NCBI GenBank assembly: GCA_032622095.1
Contig: CP136064.1
Span: 171,188,310 to 171,252,309 of the forward strand
Direction of reading: 5' to 3'
DNA: 64,000 bases
DNA from: Siphonodentalium dalli
Taxonomy: Eukaryota > Mollusca > Scaphopoda > Gadilida > Siphonodentaliidae
The notes beneath the pieces were generated by a model. That model was not told the origin of the DNA. It did not search any database and saw only the letters and a program-made list of their open reading frames with translations. The translations under genes were made by a program, and so were the position numbers. Of this stretch, positions 59,096 through 64,000 are shown in pieces. Positions within the stretch are counted from its first letter, which is position 1; every line of letters starts with the position of its first letter.

Positions 59096-59462
59096 CAAGT
59101 ATTTAACCCCTCAATTCCAAGGACGGTGGCACGGCGAAGGGTGAAGGAGTGCTCGGACGTTCTCAGAAGCGGTACGATGACACTTCCCGTGGCTTTTTAC
59201 CCTTAGATAGGAAGTTTGGTCGAGCCGTTTTCGAGTCTATAAAGGACATACCCCGCTGGACAAAACAAGTGTCCATTGGCACCGCGGTGTATTTGCCGTT
59301 CGGTCGCGGTGTCAGAGTTTGTAACTGCAGTTGAGCACCGCGGCCTAGTGGCAAGTACACCATGGCCGAAAGGCAACTACAACTAGCAGATTAGCCCACC
59401 ACTGGCGGGATTGGTCCCATGGGCTTTGGTCGATCCATTAATTTTTGTTTTTCAAGGTAACC
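59096..59462. repeat. 'cgccactggcggg' family copy, left of hAT insertion
   Basis: Same module order (gctcggacgttctcagaagc, gagccgttttcgagtctata, then tagcagattagcccaccact). It stops at 'caaggtaacc', which resumes after the insertion as 'taaccccgtacg'. Confidence 0.75.
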
Positions 59463-60345
59463 CAGGGTTCCCGCGGGGCCTTGGATTTAAGGAACGGCCT
59501 TGAATTTGACAAGGTGTGGTTCAAGGCCTTGAAATCCTGGAATATGGGCAATGGGCCTTGAAAAGCCTTCAATATTCGCGATACAACAACACGCTGATGA
59601 TCCGTAATTAAACACCTCTTACATTTCCGGGTTTACGGTAAATGACCGCATTGGAACGAGATATAAATAGCGCAGTTATATTATAATAGAGCAGCGATGT
59701 ATCGAGCATTCTCATTGGATAGTTGCAGTGACGTTGGCCAATCGCAAAGCGCGACGTATTATCGCATTTGACTGTCGTGTCAGTCTGCTAAAATGTTGTC
59801 GTGTGTGTACTGTATTTCGATGATTGTTTTCGATAATTATCAATAAAAAATGGGGAAATGCACATTCCAAGATTGTTTGTTAACTTCCGAAAGTTACAAA
59901 GACTGGTTAATGATCGTTCTGGGCGACAGGTATTCTGCAAAATGCAAACTTTGCCTGAAAACATTTAGCGTGGCGAACATGGGAAAAGCCGTGTTGGATT
60001 CCCATGTGAAATCTGACAAACATCTTAAAGTTTTGAAGGACAAAAAAAAGACGCTACCATTTGTTGATGTTGATGTTAAAAAAAAATATTCCTAGCTTAT
60101 CTGCATTGAATTGTGTGAGTATAATAATCTGGGAAAAGTACCAGGTATTATAGTACCCAACCTGAGTAATGTTAATAATAACTAACAAGTAACATGGCAA
60201 TGTGTGATAGAATACTGTAATTTATTTTAAGGCCTTGAAAATCCTTGAATTTGGGTATCAAAGGGCCTTGAAAATAGCTGAAAAATGTCGCGAAACGGTC
60301 TTGAATAGCCTTAAATTTGATCAGTCCTTGCTTGCAGGAACCCTG
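59463..60345 (+). mobile_element. 883-bp hAT element with transposase N-terminus
   Basis: Inverted ends cagggttcc / ggaaccctg, with a flanking direct repeat GTAACCC (7 bp, possibly 8 with one ambiguity) on each side. Subterminal repeats of 'ggccttgaa' occur at both ends (59500-59570 and 60230-60310). Removing the element restores caaggtaaccccgtac, as in sister copies. It encodes only a BED-like finger (59850-60095), so it is an internally deleted hAT. Confidence 0.88.
59850..60095 (+). CDS. hAT transposase N-terminal BED-like zinc finger
   Basis: An 81-residue product is encoded. C32-x2-C35 and H52-x5-H58 flank the phrase KTFSVANMGKAVLDSHVKSDKH, which matches the CxxC...HxxxxxH finger at the N-terminus of animal hAT transposases, where it binds transposon DNA. 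A preceding KDWL motif (residues 17-20) is also typical. The frame ends in a lysine-rich stretch and stop; the RNase H-like catalytic core and dimerisation domain are absent. It could act only as a DNA-binding remnant. Confidence 0.75.
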   Translation: MGKCTFQDCLLTSESYKDWLMIVLGDRYSAKCKLCLKTFSVANMGKAVLDSHVKSDKHLKVLKDKKKTLPFVDVDVKKKYS

Positions 60346-61129
60346 TAACCCCGTACGTCGCTGCCACCGCTGATGCCCGAAATATCGCCCATGGTCATTT
60401 GCGGGTACCTGTGTCAAGGTCATGTTGGGTAAAAATATTTCCCGTCCCGAGTTGACCATACATAAACAAATTTCACATCGATGTCACCGCTGACTACCAA
60501 GATATCGCCCAAGGTCATTTGTGGGTACCCGTTTCAAGGTCAAGGTTACCTCGGGCGGACAAACTGACCGGACGAAAATCGCCCCCGTCCCTTGGAACCC
60601 CTAAGTACAAAATTTCGTCTCGATATCCCCAATTTCCGAGACGGTCAAATGCCGTATATTTTCACTAAAGTAGTTTTGTAAACGCTCTTTAATAGCGACG
60701 CCTCATATACAAACGCTCATTAATTATCACGCGATTAACCCATCAATCCCCATTATGGTGGCAGTTGAAGGGTGAAGGAGTGCTCGGACATTCTCAGAAG
60801 CGGTGCAATGACACTTCCCGTGGCTTTTTACCTTTAGATAGGAAGTTTGGGCCCAATCGGTCGAGCCGTTTTTGAGTCTATAAAGGATATATATATATAT
60901 ATTCCAGAAGTCTCAAAATATATAGTAGACTAGCAGGTTAGCCCGCCACTGGCGGCAATCGTCAGAAACATGACAATTTTTAATATTTAAATTTTTTAAT
61001 TGAATTTTTTGTTTTTCAATTTTACCCAATTTTTTTGTTTTTCAATGAGTTAATTGTGCCATTTGAATTTACTGGCTTTTTTAATAAAAAAAATTTTGGA
61101 CTCGATTTGACCTTGAATTGATCATTTTC
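60346..61129. repeat. Family copy right of the hAT insertion, then T-rich tract
   Basis: Resumes with taaccccgtacgtcgctgcc and runs through caaggtcatttgtgggtacc, cattctcagaagcggtgc, gtttttgagtctataaagga, (TA)n and tagactagcaggttagcccg. Bases 60975-61090 are T-rich low complexity (ttttttgtttttcaat). Confidence 0.7.
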
Positions 61130-61999
61130 AAGGTCAAGGTCAGGTCGGGTCACAATTTAACCCGTCCATGACACTTCCCGTATTTAGCAAGTTTGAGCTC
61201 AATCGGTTCGAGTCTATAAAGGACACACACATATATATGACACTTCCCGTAGGTAGCAAGTTTGAGCTCAATCGGCATTCCCTGGAATTTCCCAGAAGAT
61301 ATTCATGGGGAGGTCAAGTGACCAATTTTGAAATTTGCTTGTCGCATTCGTCTGTAGGTCTGAGGAATTCTCGGCTAGATTTGTTACCAACATGACATAT
61401 TTAAATTAATCCCGCCGTGCACCCCCATCACCAACGCGACGTAATTTTGGTACCATGTGTTGCGTTCTAAAAATAGGTCGATTGCAGTGGATTCGTAGAT
61501 GACGAAATATGAGTGCGACAGAGAATATTGTTTGATCGAACGCATTTGAATTAATACGTCACAAGACTCGCCTTGATGCTGGCTAATAGATATTTGTCCC
61601 TGCTAGGTGTTGGGAATGTGAATTAAAATTGCTGTGGGGGTCTAATCCGATGAAAATGTCCCCGTTCCTAGGAAGCGAGTTCCAGATAACGTAAACAAAC
61701 GCTGTCCCCTGTTCAGTATGCGAAAGCCGAAGGGAATAAAGAGCGTTAACCGGTTAACGAACCCAAATATGGACACTGCAGATAGGAACGCTCTTTAACT
61801 ATCAACGCTATTAACCCCGAAGTACCGTTTTTTGTGACTGAGAGTGGAGAACGGGTGCTCTGAGCTTCTCCAAAATGCCGCGACGACCATTCCCGTGGGT
61901 TTTTACACTTAGATGGGAAGTTTGGTCTCGATCGGTGCAGCCGTTTTCGATTCTATAAAGTACACACATATATACGGAAGTCTCAAAATATATAGTAGA
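61130..61999. repeat. More family fragments
   Basis: A short tandem (gacacttcccgta..tagcaagtttgagctcaatcgg) occurs at 61170-61275. A fuller tail is at 61700-61999 (aaagagcgttaaccgg, gagcttctccaaaatgccgc, gccgttttcgattctataaa, ggaagtctcaaaatatatag). It is cut at 62000 by a hAT element. Bases 61290-61690 hold no recognisable gene. Confidence 0.65.
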
Positions 62000-63541
62000 C
62001 AGGGGCGGATCTAGAAGGTGTAACTGAGTGCTGCTGACTATCTTGGCCGAAGGCCAAGCCTTCGCCGCAGGCCAAGTGGGGGAGGACACGGGAGGGGGTG
62101 TCCCCCTCCCGTTGACTCCCGGAAAATTTTAGAAATATGATGCACTGAAATCGAATTCTGGGCCTATTGTCGTTGTATTTATAACTCAGTTTAGAACAGT
62201 TTCCTTGTTTTTTTTCGGTAGCGAAATAGCTAATATACCATTTGGATCAGTAACAAATAAAATGAGTTCAATGATTACAATTATGCTCTCCCGGAAAGAA
62301 ATTCATTTTGGACATAAACCTATGGCCACTCAGGTATTTCAGGCATTTCCAACGGCAATTTCAGATAATAATAATATATAAAATGACACTAATATTATCA
62401 TCAATCTGAGTTTGACTCAGTTGTCATGTAATATAAATTAAAAATACCTGTATTATATTTAATCAAGCACAATATCCTTTAATAACATATGGCGAGGATG
62501 TCTCTTTGCGAAATCGTCAAATATGTCCGGATAAGATATGTCCATATTGGGGTACGCGTGCATGAGAGCAAGACCATTCAGCCGTTCCTCTCCCATAGTT
62601 GCTCTCGTATACGACTTCAGGCGCCTTAAAGTGGATACAGATCTCTCACATTCACAGGATGTGATGGGAATTGTAACCAAAATGCGCAACACACGCGGGA
62701 CATTTGGAAATAACTGTTCGTCCATATATTCTCCAACATCCTGGTTGCGGTGTGTGGCACATTTTAAACTGTGTCTTTAGATGACCAAAGCATGTGCTAC
62801 ATATCCAACTCTGAGTTGAGCGTTTGTATAGATGGCATGTACAAGGCATATCGTTCTGCGAAATTGGTGACATCTTTCACGAAGGACGACTTTGGAACAC
62901 TAGCCAGAAGAGATGGAACAATACAAAATGCTTTTACCGAGTTATTCGCCTCCTGGCTATACCTCGATTTCAATGCATTTGAGAATTGATCACAAAATTG
63001 TATTACCATGTTTATCAAAATGACACAGATATACTACACTAACAAGGGTGAAAGCTCGCTGCTGACAGGCACCTGTCATATAAAACCTCCGGGGATTCTT
63101 CTTCCACAGAGATAGAAAACCACAAATGGACACCTGCCCATATGGTAAGAAGTAATAAATGAGTCCAAGTGTGTATATATGCCCCAGGGAAACGTGCTTA
63201 TTGCTGTTATAGATACCAGTACAGGGGAATTGAGGGAACTGCCTGTGTTAACTATGCATAAAATCAGATTGGTGCCAATTACAGCAATGTTTGTAGAGAC
63301 ATCATTCATCAAGGGTTGACACCCAATGATATGGTTATCACACTCAATGAAATCGAATACAAAGAGCCACATCAGAGGGGCACCAACTTATAAACAGGTT
63401 GGCATCAGATAACATTGTTTAATGTTTTATTAATTGGTAGTCTTATACTCAGTTCCTTCAGGTGGTGATTTCTATTAACTATAAAATATATTATCTGAGT
63501 ACCACTCAAGCAGCATGTGCGGCAGGCTAAATCCGCCCCTG
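62000..63541 (-). mobile_element. 1.54-kb hAT element with broken transposase
   Basis: The ends caggggcggat and its inverse atccgcccctg are typical hAT termini. Host sequence gtagac is duplicated around it (61995-62000 and 63542-63547; as 8-mers tagtagac/tggtagac, one mismatch). A G/C-rich self-complementary stretch (gggagggggtgtccccctccc-like, about 62089-62110) lies near the left end. It encodes the C-terminal part of a hAT transposase on the minus strand. Confidence 0.88.
62459..63018 (-). pseudogene. hAT transposase C-terminal fragment, frameshifted
   Basis: Reading the minus strand from 63018: FCDQFSNALKSRYSQE...FVKDVTNFAERY...LNSELDM is the end of the RNase H-like core region. A TAG follows (complement at 62797-62799), then a TAA, and then a 1-base frameshift near 62730. 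The frame 62725-62459 carries the hAT dimerisation domain: VLRILVTIPITSCECERSVS, TLRRLKSYTRATMGEERLNG and LALMHAYP. The CECERSVS...LRRLK pattern is that of the P52rIPK/ZMYM-like hAT group. Two stops, one frameshift and no N-terminal half mean it is inactive. Confidence 0.92.
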
Positions 63542-64000
63542 GTAGACTAGCAGGTTAGCCCGCCACCGGCGGCGTTTGTCTGAAACATGACATTTTAAAA
63601 ATTATTTTGTTTTTATTTATATATTTTTTTTAATTTTTAATATTATGTTTTTTTTTTATTTTTTAATATTAATTTTATGTTTTTTTAATTTAATTTATGT
63701 TTTTTTGAATTTTTTAATATTTATTTAATTATTAATTTAATTGTTTTTTTATTATTAATTTTTATATTTTATAATGAAAAATTGACCCGATGAAATCCCC
63801 CCTTCCTAGGAACGACAGACAACGCATTCTTTGTTTTTCAATGAGTTAATACATGGTACCCGTCCTAAACTTCCCCGTTATTTAACCTGCCCGTGGCCAT
63901 TGAGCAGCCCCTGACAGAGGTTGTCCACCCTTACGAGATGGCCAATAGTCCCCGAAAAGAGCGGACAGTCAATTAATCCCGTCATGAAATCTCTCTGCAT
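63542..64000. repeat. Family resumes, then T-rich low complexity to window end
   Basis: gtagactagcaggttagccc continues the copy interrupted at 62000. Bases 63595-63780 are T/A-rich low complexity (tttttttaatatt). The end shows another fragment (ttaatacatggtacccgtcc). Confidence 0.65.

Noticed and set aside
1-64000. tRNA or rRNA genes
   Set aside because: I looked for the conserved T-arm pattern and rRNA core segments on both strands by eye and found none that folds; a covariance-model scan would be decisive.

Overview
This is a window of an animal nuclear genome. It is AT-rich and gene-poor, exons are small and split by GT...AG introns, and most of the 64 kb is repeats. Several repeats look like those common in bivalve molluscs: AGCTCACCTGAGAC-type modules followed by (GTCC)n, modules with the phrase 'ggccataact', a 'gttagcggaaacaaac' terminus and long G/C runs. 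I infer a mollusc, most likely a bivalve, from recall of these families; no single-copy marker gene confirms it. I see no rRNA, tRNA or prokaryotic operon.

Real or plausible genes are few. (1) 11.5-12.2 kb, + strand: the last two exons of a C2H2 zinc-finger gene. (2) 55.49-55.63 kb, + strand: a 5' coding exon of a BTB/POZ gene. (3) 26.08-28.47 kb, + strand: a decaying gene made of about seven acidic, cysteine-containing repeats plus a C-terminal domain. It is split by frameshifts and by an in-frame palindromic transposon. (4) Transposon genes: a CR1/jockey-type LINE reverse transcriptase (20.69-23.76 kb), a BED-like finger of a hAT element (59.85-60.10 kb) and a broken hAT transposase end (62.46-63.02 kb, - strand).

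Layout. 1-11.3 kb: a 396-bp duplication, G-run elements, repeats with CCATCTTGG-like motifs, two TTAA-flanked MITEs, and a tandem repeat split by a third TTAA MITE. 11.5-12.2 kb: zinc-finger exons. 12.5-18.1 kb: a 155-bp tandem array, an inverted 24-bp minisatellite and G-run elements. 18.4-32.8 kb: two near-identical 2.2-kb repeat copies and a third copy sharing only its ends, enclosing the nested LINE and the Cys-repeat pseudogene. 33.4-43.8 kb: palindromic and foldback elements, a 205-bp satellite and a possible 5.15-kb element. 45-54.6 kb: a hAT MITE with a perfect 8-bp duplication, a 1.5-kb palindrome nested in a wider inverted repeat, and AGCTCACC-type repeats. 55.5-64 kb: the BTB exon, then a repeat family split by two hAT insertions.

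The most distinctive theme is foldback-like DNA whose arms are tandem arrays of short perfect palindromes: GGAGATATCTCC at 26.4-27.3 kb and TTGCGCTWWAGCGCAA at 37.6-38.0 kb. A 16-bp tandem array with inverted arms lies at 35.1-36.0 kb, and a palindrome-bearing satellite at 41.8-42.7 kb. Many insertions can be checked inside the window because removing the element and one target-site copy restores the host repeat or reading frame.
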